A stretch of DNA of 64,000 nt from Serripes groenlandicus (GCA_031761405.1 JASEVX010000113.1:1-64000), one strand, 5' to 3'; shown: positions 46,101 to 50,884, counted from the first letter of the stretch. A program made the numbers and translations. The notes: generated by a model not told the origin, from the sequence alone.

Positions 46101-47859
46101 CTCATACACCGATATTTCACATATGACAATCTGTCGATGATTACCGTTAAGTATAAACTTTACGCTCGATGCATGTTTTTTAGGTCTTACGATGAATTCC
46201 AAAAAGTTTTTCCATCCTTCGGTTGTTGGAATTGTATCTACAAGGTTATTGTCCAGATAAATTGTCGAGCCAGCTAAATTTTCTGCAAACATTTGAAACA
46301 TGCATTAGCAGGATTTACAGACTAAATAAAATATTCAATATGTATGTTAGAAAGATGCTATAACGTTGCATATAATACCACAATATGTTAAAGCATACCT
46401 AACAGTACACAGTATACCATGTTCTTTTTGTTTTTAAACCTGTCTCGATCAAACGGGACACATCTTCTAACAATGTGTTAAATAGAACAATTAATTGATG
46501 GTCGTTTTATTTAGTATCGAAATAACATGTATATTGTGTTGTATGTAAGCTAAACAAACAGGTTTTAATTATAACTAGGATCCCCTTATCAATTTTGAAC
46601 ATAATCTGTTTTACTTCCCTTCTTCCATCAATAATGTTGCTGTAGCAGGGTTCTCTTTCTCCAAAGTTTCCTCCTTGAAGTTATTTAGAGGTAAAGATAA
46701 CATTAGTTTGTTTACTCTATACGTTTATTAAAAATATTCAGACGTACTGTAATGAAATGTAACCTTAGAATTTTAGCAAAGATACATCATTCACAACTAA
46801 TTCACACATCAACTTAATGTCTCAGTCTCAGCATGGATGTACTCAGTTACTAAACGCACCATAAACTGTTTACTCATTCACTACTTAGAAATGATATATT
46901 AACATTCACACGGTGACAGAATATGTGTTTATAGTCCTCGTTTCATTTGTAAACTCTTTATAAGGACTTTAAAGTTTGTCATTTCGAAACATGCATAATT
47001 CTAGTGAGGTATAACTGTGCACTACTATATTCAACCGAATGGGGATGATTCATTAATTATTAATGGCATGTTCTTGTCAAAATACAAGACAGAAACAAAG
47101 CCAAATGACGTTTTCAAAAATAGTTCACACAAAACACTCAGGTTATGTGATCTTTCAAGGTAATTATAGGGACCCAATATTAGATAAAATAGCAATATGT
47201 TGTAACGTCAATAATGCTCTCGCTAACAACGTCGTCATCATGAATTGTGCAATTTATAATTATATGAAATGTTCAAAGTACCTTGGTTATAACTCTTCTT
47301 AGAAAAGTCAAATACGATCTTGATTTGTGTTTTGTCATAATCATACTACCCTCTGAAAAGCCTCGATATATATGCATGCAGTGCACAGAACTTGCGTGGT
47401 GTACAGCATATCTGCTTAGAGTAACGTAAGGCACCAAGATTCGAACTTTACATTGATCTAGTCATAATACAGCTAACTACTCACTTAACAGTAACATAAT
47501 GTATACATTTCAAAGACAATGAAAGAACTTATTTCTGACAAAATCATGGAAGGGCAGATTGGCGGCGGAGGATGACATATGCATATATTTTTAAGAGGAT
47601 AATCATTGAGCAGTGTACTTACGATCAGCAGGTTTATCATCAGTTCTCCCATATATCACAATCCTCGAAACGTTGTATGGACGTAGAAAATCTACATATA
47701 ACCATGGATCTGTCTCGGAGACGGATGCTGTACAACATTCACAATTGTTAGCGTCTGTTCGAATATCACCGTCTACTGCTCTAGAAGCCGACCATTGTGT
47801 GGTACTCAGCGCAAATATTGAGCTGATATTAGCTGGCTTTTCTAAGGAGATGACGCCCC
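9746..47859 (-). CDS. Receptor-type protein tyrosine phosphatase, 27-exon gene (5' end not found)
   Basis: This entry spans the whole gene; the exons are listed singly below. The protein is a type I membrane receptor expected to remove phosphate from phosphotyrosine in the cytoplasm. Domain order is fucolectin/F5-8C-like, eight EGF-like repeats, one transmembrane helix, juxtamembrane wedge, active D1, degenerate D2. Exon lengths sum to 3,668 nt, and every junction keeps phase with GT donors and AG acceptors, giving about 1,221 residues to the stop. All extracellular exons are phase 1-1, the usual state for shuffled modules. The first exon in view begins in phase 1, so at least one upstream exon (signal peptide) is missing; I could not identify it between 48 and 64 kb. 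Orthology to a named vertebrate RPTP is not claimed, because this ectodomain differs from the vertebrate classes. Confidence 0.93.
9855..10880. repeat. Intronic minisatellite abutting the last-exon acceptor
   Basis: Units of about 65-68 bp contain 'gagtacttgaaacatata' or 'gaaacatacatgtatagcaa', then 'aagtacgatgtatcgtatt'. About 15 copies in two alternating variants. The first unit starts directly at the splice acceptor of the last exon, whose sequence ('cctgaaacatacatgtatag') is part of the unit. Confidence 0.95.
11203..11459. mobile_element. MITE with GAGCCGTCCCGCGAG ends
   Basis: Terminal inverted repeats of about 28 bp: 'atgagccgtcccgcgaga' on the left, 'tcttgcgggacggctcat' on the right. 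An inner palindrome surrounds 'cctgcgcggactgcgcagg'. Similar elements with this end sequence are, from memory, very common in bivalves. It lies in the last RPTP intron. Confidence 0.88.
11460..12404. other. Intronic DNA without recognised gene
   Basis: Part of the last RPTP intron. The stretch at about 11.87-11.96 kb ('cccttttctgatgcca') resembles 20.65-20.70 kb, so it is a dispersed repeat. The minus-strand frames at 11869-12093 and 20574-20981 overlap those related stretches and have no domain I recognise. Confidence 0.45.
12405..12790. repeat. Tandem repeat, ~82-bp unit, 5 copies
   Basis: Five units starting near 12418, 12501, 12582, 12661 and 12745, each with 'atgattaaaaagacgac', 'caatccgtgttttt' and 'atacatacccaaaatacc'. 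It directly precedes a dispersed repeat whose border also reads 'ccaaaatggcgg', so the array probably grew from part of that element. Confidence 0.9.
12791..12935 (+). repeat. Dispersed repeat with poly(A), shared with 54.3 kb
   Basis: 'ccaaaatggcggcccccat' and 'ggatttttccagtttcattt' lead into a run of about 23 A and then 'tctcacacctgtta'. The same order occurs at 54295-54400. I cannot tell whether it is a SINE or a MITE. Confidence 0.8.
13853..13991 (-). CDS. RPTP exon 28: D2, pseudo P-loop and following helices
   Basis: A 139-bp exon, phase 2 to 0, acceptor TTTCAG, donor GTAAGT. Across the junction the loop reads [17 protein letters not shown], in place of [16 protein letters not shown] in D1. 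It continues [19 protein letters not shown] and [11 protein letters not shown]. Cys and Arg of CX5R are both absent. (Counting from the first exon in view there are 28 numbered slots because the phase-linked 18.8 kb exon was included; the penultimate exon of the gene is this one.). Confidence 0.88.
14333..14505 (-). CDS. RPTP exon 27: D2, degenerate WPD region and P-loop start
   Basis: A 173-bp exon, phase 0 to 2, acceptor GTTAACAG, donor TCTAG/GTAAGT. It reads [20 protein letters not shown], then [10 protein letters not shown] and ends ERIMIQS. Aligned with D1 ([13 protein letters not shown]), the WPD triplet is gone. The catalytic Cys position (HC in D1) is QS here. Confidence 0.88.
14521..14690. 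repeat. GATA and AT/AC microsatellites
   Basis: A short (TAGA)n run at 14521-14536 and an alternating TA/CA stretch at about 14610-14685. The sequence between them ('attctttatttcctcc') resembles the LINE 3' UTR next to the tail at 16.1 kb, so this may be another LINE end. Confidence 0.8.
15174..15287 (-). CDS. RPTP exon 26: D2, YGDF segment
   Basis: A 114-bp exon, phase 0 to 0, acceptor TTTTACAG, donor AAG/GTGGTT. It reads [20 protein letters not shown], then [14 protein letters not shown]. The YG-D/x-F/x strand follows the degraded YWP region in RPTP D2 domains. Confidence 0.82.
15450..15885. mobile_element. CCCTG hairpin plus TTATTGCATAC element, second locus
   Basis: A degenerate hairpin (15463-15561) starts 'gaccctgcactgag' and ends 'cacagcacaggg'. 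It is followed at about 15570 by 'ttattgcataccttcatat' and, at 15.81-15.88 kb, by sequence matching the inner arm of the 7.5-8.4 kb foldback ('gatcgaaagatcatgaac'). The same two parts adjoin at 7.47-8.50 kb. Confidence 0.65.
15905..16105. repeat. Adjacent TAG and TTTA microsatellites
   Basis: About 110 bp of imperfect (TAG)n (15905-16037) is followed by about 17 units of TTTA (16038-16105). The TTTA run is probably the tail of the adjoining minus-strand LINE fragment. The poly-Val open frame across it is an artefact. Confidence 0.95.
16106..16644 (-). mobile_element. 3' end of a non-LTR retrotransposon
   Basis: The minus-strand frame at 16357-16644 ends a protein with C-x2-C, then KHVLCEC (MYCKLCYAF ... 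[10 protein letters not shown]), the zinc-knuckle-like tail found at the C-terminus of many LINE reverse transcriptases. About 250 bp of 3' UTR follow, then (TAAA)n on the same strand (16038-16105), which fits a microsatellite 3' tail. The 5' part is missing, as in ordinary 5'-truncated copies. Confidence 0.65.
16798..16963 (-). CDS. RPTP exon 25: D2, TIGECLEIV segment
   Basis: It reads [20 protein letters not shown], then [17 protein letters not shown], the D2 equivalent of the FI-x-TQ-x-P ... DFW ... IVMLT strands. Two acceptors are possible: 16963 (AAACAG, matching the phase 2 left by the 17.7 kb exon) or 16935 (ATTCAG, phase 0). The longer form adds ten residues and keeps frame, so I used it. 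Donor GTATGT. Confidence 0.8.
17715..17803 (-). CDS. RPTP exon 24: D2, YADTFKA segment
   Basis: An 89-bp exon, phase 0 to 2, donor TGTAG/GTAATA. It reads [20 protein letters not shown], then TFKAIADLC, similar to the YINAV-x-ADTFKA strand of invertebrate RPTP D2 domains. The acceptor (GGCAAAG) has a poor pyrimidine tract, so the 5' border is the least certain in the gene. Confidence 0.55.
18295..18362 (-). CDS. RPTP exon 23: D2, GNNMEKS segment
   Basis: A 68-bp exon, phase 1 to 0, acceptor CTATTTCAG, donor GTATGT. It reads [20 protein letters not shown], then LLP. It corresponds to the N-x-x-KNR ... ILP stretch at the start of D2, with the NR of the pTyr loop replaced. Confidence 0.75.
18824..18887 (-). 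CDS. RPTP exon 22: D2 N-terminal segment
   Basis: A 64-bp exon, phase 0 to 1, acceptor TTTAATAG preceded by a T-run, donor GTATGT. It reads [20 protein letters not shown] and then E. It was found by requiring the phase to link 19489 to 18362, and it fits both sides. Similarity to known D2 sequences is weak over so short a stretch. Confidence 0.7.
19489..19638 (-). CDS. RPTP exon 21: end of D1 and D1-D2 linker
   Basis: A 150-bp exon, phase 0 to 0, acceptor TTTCAG, donor GTATGT. It reads [20 protein letters not shown], then [15 protein letters not shown]. The QY-x-x-x-HEAV-x-EALL ending closes a PTP domain; the FGTHHV continuation is typical of RPTPs that carry a second domain. Confidence 0.95.
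20147..20282 (-). CDS. RPTP exon 20: D1, P-loop and Q-loop
   Basis: A 136-bp exon, phase 2 to 0, acceptor CATTGTAG, donor GTAAGT. Joined to the previous exon it gives [20 protein letters not shown], the complete CX5R active site. It then reads [16 protein letters not shown], which contains the Q-loop Gln. D1 should therefore be catalytically competent. Confidence 0.96.
21511..21662 (-). CDS. RPTP exon 19: D1, WPD loop and start of P-loop
   Basis: A 152-bp exon, phase 0 to 2, acceptor TCCTACAG, donor CTGCAG/GTACAT. It reads [18 protein letters not shown], then GPVVVHC. The WPD general acid is intact. The intron cuts the Ser codon right after the catalytic Cys. Confidence 0.96.
23182..23301 (-). 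CDS. RPTP exon 18: D1, KCxQYWP segment
   Basis: A 120-bp exon, phase 0 to 0, acceptor ATTGTAG, donor GTATAT. It reads [16 protein letters not shown] and ends [11 protein letters not shown]. This is the KC-x-x-YWP segment of classical PTPs. Confidence 0.95.
23391..23910. repeat. First copy of a ~520-bp direct duplication
   Basis: This copy ends with the same ~150-bp hairpin, whose arms begin 'gaatccatcactcg' and 'aattcatgatggatc'. It also holds the short palindrome 'gttatcatacacgtgtgataac'. The hairpin core reappears at 39.1 kb, suggesting a MITE family within or forming the duplicated unit. Confidence 0.93.
24044..24561. repeat. Second copy of a ~520-bp direct duplication
   Basis: It starts 'tttatcacataaataccc' and ends 'aaactcatgatggatc'. 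It is nearly identical to 23391-23910, offset by 653 bp. Its last ~150 bp fold into a hairpin around 'ttaacctcgcc' and 'gaggctcggttaa'. It lies in the D1 intron. Confidence 0.93.
24722..24819 (-). CDS. RPTP exon 17: D1, DFWRMVW segment
   Basis: A 98-bp exon, phase 1 to 0, acceptor CTTAAG, donor GTATTA. It reads [17 protein letters not shown] and then [15 protein letters not shown]. The DFWRMVWxQ and IVMLTNLxE motifs are diagnostic of PTP domains. Confidence 0.95.
25690..27505. repeat. Intronic minisatellite, ~72-bp unit, ~25 copies
   Basis: The unit contains 'tgtttgtaaccacgagaaat', 'gattcacacacagcctgat' and 'ctaccgatggattcctcttt'. Copies run continuously over 1.8 kb and differ by scattered substitutions, so the array is not recent. 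It fills the intron between the 27.6 and 24.7 kb D1 exons. Open frames within it are by-products of the periodicity. Confidence 0.95.
27629..27665 (-). CDS. RPTP exon 16: D1, 37-bp micro-exon
   Basis: A very short exon, phase 0 to 1, with a long polypyrimidine acceptor and donor GTATGT. It encodes [12 protein letters not shown], the classical GY-x-x-x-x-x-FI-A-x-Q strand preceding GP in the next exon. It is too short to be found by an ORF search. Confidence 0.94.
29235..29308 (-). CDS. RPTP exon 15: D1, YDHSRV segment
   Basis: A 74-bp exon, phase 1 to 0, acceptor CATTGTAG, donor GTATGT. Across the junction it reads [12 protein letters not shown], then [11 protein letters not shown]. These are among the most conserved PTP strands. 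Confidence 0.95.
31159..31240 (-). CDS. RPTP exon 14: D1 start, pTyr recognition loop
   Basis: An 82-bp exon, phase 0 to 1, acceptor CATTACAG, donor GTAAGA. It reads [20 protein letters not shown] then RYREMFP. The KNRY motif is the phosphotyrosine recognition loop of classical PTPs and is completed by YDHSRV in the next exon. Confidence 0.93.
31848..31987 (-). CDS. RPTP exon 13: juxtamembrane helix before D1
   Basis: A 140-bp exon, phase 1 to 0, acceptor GCATTGTAG, donor GTATGT. It contains [20 protein letters not shown], then [20 protein letters not shown]. The LW-x-YI ... F-x-x-EF pattern is the helical lead-in found just before RPTP D1 domains. Confidence 0.9.
32633..32748 (-). CDS. RPTP exon 12: cytoplasmic juxtamembrane segment
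   Basis: A 116-bp exon, phase 2 to 1, acceptor TATAACAG, donor AAG/GTATTT. It reads [15 protein letters not shown] and later [15 protein letters not shown]. It is polar and has no domain I recognise. The phases on both sides agree with the neighbouring exons, which is the main evidence for it. Confidence 0.82.
33136..33253 (-). CDS. RPTP exon 11: transmembrane segment
   Basis: A 118-bp exon, phase 1 to 2, acceptor TTTACAG, donor GTATTA. After a short polar linker ([12 protein letters not shown]) comes a hydrophobic run of about 24 residues including [17 protein letters not shown]. It ends TMQRR, and the next exon adds another Arg, giving a basic stop-transfer signal. This fixes the extracellular side as the EGF repeats and the cytoplasmic side as the phosphatase. 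Confidence 0.92.
34300..34428 (-). CDS. RPTP exon 10: membrane-proximal EGF-like repeat
   Basis: A 129-bp exon, phase 1 to 1, acceptor TACCACAG, donor GTAAGA. It reads [18 protein letters not shown], then [17 protein letters not shown] and ends RMCE. This is a regular MEGF-type repeat and the last extracellular domain before the membrane. Confidence 0.9.
35050..35178 (-). pseudogene. EGF exon, type B, intact frame but lost acceptor
   Basis: A 129-bp open stretch, phase 1 to 1, beginning [18 protein letters not shown] and ending [11 protein letters not shown], with a usable donor GTATAC. The two bases where the acceptor AG should be (35179-35180) read TG on the minus strand. The nearby AG two bases inside would give a TAG stop in the incoming phase. 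I therefore exclude it from the gene model; skipping it keeps frame. It is the best-preserved member of the type-B copies. Confidence 0.6.
35436..36503. mobile_element. Foldback DNA element with ~400-bp terminal inverted repeats
   Basis: The ends are 'cacaggcgtccgaaatt' and its complement 'aattcggacgcctgtg'. The arms run inward for roughly 400 bp (for example 'gccatgcgctgacg' facing 'cgtcagcgcatggc') around a centre of about 200 bp. The direct repeat ATTACAC flanks the element at 35429-35435 and 36504-36510, a 7-bp target duplication. No transposase frame is present, so it is non-autonomous. It lies in the intron between the last type-A EGF exon and the type-B exon. Confidence 0.9.
36644..36784 (-). 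CDS. RPTP exon 9: EGF-like repeat, type A, copy 5
   Basis: A 141-bp exon, phase 1 to 1, acceptor TTGTATAG, donor GTAAGT. It begins [18 protein letters not shown] and ends [12 protein letters not shown]. It has three sequons rather than four because NCS is replaced by NCL. In transcription order it is the last of the five 141-bp repeats. Confidence 0.9.
36836..37175 (-). pseudogene. Decayed type-B EGF exon split by a SINE
   Basis: The outer parts (36.84-36.92 and about 37.13-37.18 kb) align with the type-B remnant at 39.58-39.72 kb. Between them is the tRNA-derived SINE listed separately. Nothing here remains open as an EGF exon. Confidence 0.5.
36922..37130 (+). mobile_element. tRNA-derived SINE
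   Basis: A polymerase III promoter is visible: A box-like 'tgggcgagtggttagcg' near 36.94 kb and B box 'gggttcgatctcc' about 40 bp later. The 3' end reads 'gaaagcggcgtcaaaccc' followed by 'aataaaac', a tail I recall from molluscan SINEs. The body is about 200 bp. It interrupts a type-B EGF pseudo-exon, so it inserted after that cassette was made. It is not a tRNA gene: there is no acceptor-stem pairing. Confidence 0.75.
37200..38040. repeat. Intronic minisatellite, ~42-bp unit (first array)
   Basis: About 19 degenerate units. The best-conserved neighbours (37.29, 37.33 and 37.37 kb) repeat every 42 bp with the core 'gctcatgcgagatctcaaat'. It lies between type-A EGF exons and is related to the array at 39.8-40.5 kb. 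A fragment of type-B pseudo-exon DNA (about 37.45-37.51 kb) interrupts it. Confidence 0.87.
38207..38347 (-). CDS. RPTP exon 8: EGF-like repeat, type A, copy 4
   Basis: A 141-bp exon, phase 1 to 1, donor GTAAGT, acceptor TTTAAAG. It begins [18 protein letters not shown] and ends [12 protein letters not shown]. All eight cysteines and four sequons remain. A short type-B remnant is visible just upstream on the plus-strand map near 38.40-38.46 kb. Confidence 0.88.
39060..39200. mobile_element. Hairpin element with GCTCGC core
   Basis: An inverted repeat whose centre reads 'ttattaagctcgcg' followed by 'ggctcgcttaataa', flanked by weaker arms (tttcgtcatatgatg facing ttatatgaaatgac). The core matches the hairpins at 23.8 and 24.4 kb. 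I take it as a small non-autonomous DNA element; no target duplication was resolved. Confidence 0.55.
39398..39538 (-). CDS. RPTP exon 7: EGF-like repeat, type A, copy 3
   Basis: A 141-bp exon, phase 1 to 1, donor GTAAGG, acceptor TTGTAG. It begins [18 protein letters not shown] and ends [12 protein letters not shown]. Its first half is almost identical to the 41.5 kb copy, so these two may be the most recent duplicates. Four sequons are present. Confidence 0.9.
39580..39720 (-). pseudogene. Decayed EGF exon copy, type B
   Basis: Minus-strand remnants such as ADTFDQ and a [11 protein letters not shown] stretch in shifted frames match the type-B exon at 35.1 kb, including its 3' border region. 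Frameshifts and a TAA in place of the last codons make it non-coding. It occupies the expected slot after the 40.7 kb type-A exon. Confidence 0.55.
39770..40510. repeat. Intronic minisatellite, ~42-bp unit (second array)
   Basis: Degenerate tandem units of about 40-42 bp resembling 'gtcagtatagctcatgcgag' plus 'atgtctgatattgttttaa'. The array lies between type-A EGF exons and shares its unit with the array at 37.2-38.0 kb. Confidence 0.85.
40665..40805 (-). CDS. RPTP exon 6: EGF-like repeat, type A, copy 2
   Basis: A 141-bp exon, phase 1 to 1. It begins [18 protein letters not shown] and ends [12 protein letters not shown], with all eight cysteines. The donor is GTTAGC, weaker than the GTAAG type donors of its sisters, so skipping of this phase-symmetric exon is possible without loss of frame. 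Confidence 0.87.
40869..40975 (-). pseudogene. Decayed EGF exon copy, type B
   Basis: It reads [17 protein letters not shown] and then a TGA stop, followed by a degenerate tail. It matches the 35.1 kb type-B exon (TFSQNCNE) and keeps an acceptor CAG. It sits after a type-A exon, as the 35.1 kb copy does, so it is part of a repeated A-B cassette. Confidence 0.65.
41465..41605 (-). CDS. RPTP exon 5: EGF-like repeat, type A, copy 1
   Basis: One of five exons of exactly 141 bp, phase 1 to 1. Acceptor TTGTGTAG, donor GTAAGT. It begins [18 protein letters not shown] and ends [12 protein letters not shown]. Eight cysteines are spaced as in MEGF-type EGF repeats. Four N-X-S/T sequons (NGT, NCS, NCT, NET) suggest heavy N-glycosylation of the stalk. 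Confidence 0.9.
41986..42042. repeat. 14-bp tandem repeat, ~4 copies
   Basis: The unit 'gtatgtttaaacag' is repeated in near-perfect tandem in an ectodomain intron. Confidence 0.9.
42536..42660 (-). pseudogene. EGF exon copy, type C, with stop
   Basis: The minus strand shows GVNC followed by a TAG, then [17 protein letters not shown]. It is plainly a duplicate of the 43.0 kb copy. The intron DNA that follows each copy on the plus strand (42.66-42.98 and 43.27-43.63 kb) also aligns, so exon and intron were duplicated together. Confidence 0.65.
43000..43135 (-). pseudogene. EGF exon copy, type C, acceptor missing
   Basis: The reading frame is open: [17 protein letters not shown], then [18 protein letters not shown]. 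No AG lies at the place where a phase-1 acceptor is needed (the bases before the first Cys codon read CAT), and no phase-1 donor follows. It could be read only through an unusual splice. A second copy with an in-frame stop lies at 42.54-42.66 kb. I leave it out of the gene model; transcript evidence could restore it. Confidence 0.55.
43622..43735 (-). pseudogene. Decayed EGF exon copy, type D
   Basis: On the minus strand this shows the core QCHC, a truncated DTG segment and a trailing ATTACC/GGTAAT donor-like end, but the middle is deleted and the cysteine framework is lost. It aligns by eye to the working exon at 43.84-43.97 kb. I read it as a dead duplicate inside the intron. Confidence 0.6.
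43837..43971 (-). CDS. RPTP exon 4: EGF-like repeat, type D
   Basis: A 135-bp exon, phase 1 to 1, acceptor TTTACAG, donor GTAAGT. It reads [17 protein letters not shown], then [19 protein letters not shown] and ends LTCSE. A broken third copy of the same exon type lies just downstream in transcription at about 43.6-43.7 kb. Confidence 0.88.
44000..45461. other. RPTP intron, no gene recognised
   Basis: A 110-codon minus-strand frame (44481-44813) has no splice support or recognisable motif. The introns at 46283-47622, 33254-34299, 29309-31158 and 28100-29234 are likewise without recognised features. Confidence 0.45.
45462..45596 (-). CDS. RPTP exon 3: EGF-like repeat, type D
   Basis: A 135-bp exon, phase 1 to 1, acceptor TTGTAG, donor GTAGGT. 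It reads [17 protein letters not shown], then [19 protein letters not shown] and ends TCSE. The cysteine spacing matches MEGF/laminin-type EGF repeats. It is the same length and pattern as the exon at 43.8 kb, so the two are paralogous modules. Confidence 0.88.
46100..46282 (-). CDS. RPTP exon 2: galactose-binding domain, second part
   Basis: A 183-bp exon, phase 1 to 1, acceptor TTTGCAG and donor GTAAGT. It opens [12 protein letters not shown] and ends with the strand [11 protein letters not shown], the usual C-terminal end of fucolectin-type domains. Joined to the 47.6 kb exon it makes a domain of about 140 residues, which is normal for this fold. The two exons together are a phase-symmetric module. 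Confidence 0.88.
47623..47859 (-). CDS. RPTP exon 1 in view: galactose-binding (fucolectin/F5-8C) domain, first part
   Basis: A 237-bp exon, phase 1 to 1, with acceptor ACACAG and donor GTAAGT. It begins [13 protein letters not shown] and carries the fucolectin/discoidin hallmarks SASRAVDGD, a Cys-Cys pair (ECCTAS), WLYVDF and the beta-strand RIVIYGR. Such domains bind fucose, galactose or other glycans on the outside of cells. This is the most 5' exon recognised; the signal peptide must lie on an exon further upstream. A decayed duplicate of its start lies near 55.4 kb. Confidence 0.88.
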
Positions 47860-48157
47860 CTGTGTATATCAATTACATTTAATGCATTACGTCATGATGA
47901 AATGCTCATTTTGTTTTATTGTAATAACGAGTAACTTATTCAAAGAGTACAGCACTTCAGAAGCATTTTTTTGAAAACTCTAAACACGAATAAAAAGTAT
48001 AATGTAGCTCGTTGCTTTAAAACTCCCTCAATGAAACAAAAAAAGCATAAAACGCAAAAAAAAAAAAATCAATATTATGCCACACAACTGCAAATACCTA
48101 CAATGAGTTATCACAATGGAACACATTGAGCCTTTGGTTTGAAATTGATCTTTAAAC

Positions 48158-48885
48158 AAGAGGGCCATTATGGCCCTAGATCGCTCACCTGAATGATTTC
48201 TAATGCAAAACACATCAGACAATTATTCTAACAAAGATTTAAAATGCAACCTCCAGTGTTAATAAGATGTTCCTGTATTTGGCCTAGTGACCTATTTTTT
48301 GTTTTACCTGATATGACCCATATTCGAAAATGGACTAGATATCATCAAGAGAATCCTTCTGACAAAGTTTCAACTTGCTCATAGTAGAAATGCGGCCTCC
48401 AGAGTTTTAAACACTTTTTCCTTCAATTTGGCCTAGTGACCTAGTTTTTGATCAAGCATGACTCATATTCGACCTTGACCTAGATATTATTCAGAGAAAC
48501 ATTCTGACAAAATTTGAAGATGCTGAATCAAAATTCGGCTTCTACAGTGTTAACTCGATTTTCCTTCAATTAGGGACTACATATCATCAAGACAAACATC
48601 TAAAAAGGTTTGAACATGCTCAAGTTAAAAATGCAGCATCCAGAGTGTTAACACGATTTCCTTTAAATTTGGCCTAGTGACCTAGTTTCTGACCCGATAT
48701 GACCCATATTCTAACTTGTCCAAGAATTGATAGAGATAAATGTTCTGATATACTTTCATGAAGAATATGATGCAAAACGTAGCCTGTAGAGTGTTAACAA
48801 GGCAATTGTTGACGACGGACAGACGCAGGACAAAATGTGATCACAATTGGTCACATTGAGCATTTCGTGCACAAGTGAGCTGAAA
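48158..48885. repeat. Dispersed bivalve-type repeat with internal units
   Basis: It begins 'aagagggccattatggccct' followed by 'gctcacctg' and has about four internal units with 'ttggcctagtgacctagttt' and 'gacccatattc'. It ends near 'cacaagtgagctgaaa'. This head and unit are, from memory, abundant in bivalve introns. Confidence 0.8.
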
Positions 48886-49214
48886 AGTAAAAGTGCAACA
48901 TTAAAGCTCAAATCTTAACTTTAATTGTTGTAGATATTGTGAAAGAAAATATTTTACACACAAAGCTTTGAAAAATAACATAATATTTATGATAAAATGG
49001 CATAAGAGAAGCATTTATTAACCCATTTTCACATACAAGGAATTTGAAGGTGATTACTTAAAAATGATCATAGTCTTGGGTCAAGCATGATAAATCCTAA
49101 TATAAGAAATTGCAATTCTGAGATTTAATGCAAATCTTAGTTGGAAAATAAAAAATATTCATCATGAGAAATGTATGTGTTCATTTCATTGGATACATCA
49201 GAAGTAGTCTGTAA

Positions 49215-49450
49215 GTGGTTAAGGATTAATCCTTTTCGACATGAAGATGCTTTCTGCCACCTCTGCATAAGAACATTTTTGAAAAACATTGTGACAAAAG
49301 GACATGTTGTTTATGATGAACAATTTCCCCCTTTGTCACAATTTGTTTACTCCATCAAATAATTACACTTTCCTATTAATATATTTTCCAAAATAAAACC
49401 AAAATGTTTTCAAAGTGGTTTGCTGCAGATTTGTTCCAGGTTGGAAAGGG
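49215..49450. mobile_element. Palindromic MITE family, copy 1
   Basis: 'gatgctttctgccacctctg' precedes 'aaaacattgtgacaaaagg', then 'tttgtcacaatttgt' in reverse. The layout matches the copies at 50.9, 53.2 and 61.3 kb, though this copy is degenerate. Confidence 0.6.
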
Positions 49451-49497
49451 TTAAGTAAAGAGAAAGTACTATATGGTATGTATGTACATGTATAATT

Positions 49498-50875
49498 AAC
49501 AAGAGGACCATAATGGTCCTATATTGCTCACCTGATTTAATCAAACTTAAACAGTTTTCAGTGTTTTTTCCCCTATATGAATCTATGAAAAACAAGTGAC
49601 CCCCGGGGATGGCTCATTTTTGACCCCAGTGCTATAATTTGAACAATCTTGGTAGAGGTCCACTAGATGATGCTACATACCAAATATCTTTTAGACAAAT
49701 AGATTTTTAAAGTTTTTTCCCTATCTATGTAAAACAAGTGACCAGAGGGAGGGGTCATTGTTTACCCCATGGCTATAATTTGAACAATCTTGGTAGAGGT
49801 CCACAAGATGATGCTACATACCAAATATTAAAGGCCCCCTCTACTTTTAGACAAGAAGATTTTTTTTAAAGTTTTTCCCCTAAAAAAGTCTATGTAAAAC
49901 AAGGGACCCCCGGGATGGGGGTCATTTTTTAACCCAGGGCTATAATTTGAATTGTTGAATTTGAACAATCTTGGTAGAGGTCCACAATGATGCTACATAC
50001 CAAATAGCTAAGGCCTGTGCCTTCTACTTTTAGACAAGAACATTTTTAAAGTTTTTTCCGTATATGAGTCAATGTAAAACAAGTGACCCCCGGAGAGAGG
50101 TCATTTTTGACGCAAGGGCTATTATTTGAACAAGCTTGGTAGCGGTTCACTAGATGATGCTACATACCAAATATCTTTTAGACAAGAAGACTTTTTAAGT
50201 TTTTTCCCTATATGAGTCTATGTAAAACAAGTGACCCCTGGGGAGGGGTCAATTTTGACCCCAGGGCTATAATTTGAACAATCTAGGTAGAGGTCCACTA
50301 GATGTAATGATGCTACATACCAAATATCAAAAGCCTGGGCCTTCTAGTTTGAGACAAGAAGATTTTTAAAGTTTTTCCCTTATCTATGTCAAACAAGTAA
50401 CCCCGGGGGAGGGGTAATTTTTGACCCCAGGTCTGTTATTTGAACAATCTTGGTAGAGGTCTACTAGATGATGCTACATACCCAATATCAAAGGCCTGGG
50501 CCCTCTTCTTTTAGACAAGAATATTTTTAAGTTTTTCCCCTTTATGAGTCTATGTAAAACAAGTGACCCCCCGGAAAGCGGTCATTTTTTACCCCAGGGC
50601 TATAATTTAAACAATCGTGGTTAAAGTTTTGGTTAATTTCCCCTTTTTTGTTGACGTGGCAACCAAAGTTCAGCATGGAATAGAATTCTTTGAACAAGTT
50701 TGAAAGAAATCCACCCAAGGAACATTCCTGTAAAATTATTTTGAATTTGGTTAATTGGTTTAGGAGGAGAAGTCGTTTGTAGGAAAACGTAAACGGACGG
50801 ACGACGACGAAGACGGACGACGGACGATTACAAAAGCTCACCTTGCACTTCATGCATAGGTGGGCAAAAAATACT
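49498..50875. repeat. Tandem array, ~135-170-bp unit, ~8 copies
   Basis: It starts 'aagaggaccataatggtcct' and repeats units with 'aaaacaagtgacccccgggg', 'ggctataatttgaacaatct' and 'tggtagaggtccactagatg'. It ends with 'gacggacgacgacgaagacg' and 'aaaagctcaccttgcactt'. Head and tail share 'gctcacct', as in the 48.2 kb repeat, so both are versions of one element type with different internal arrays. Confidence 0.9.
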
Positions 50876-50884
50876 GAAAATCTC

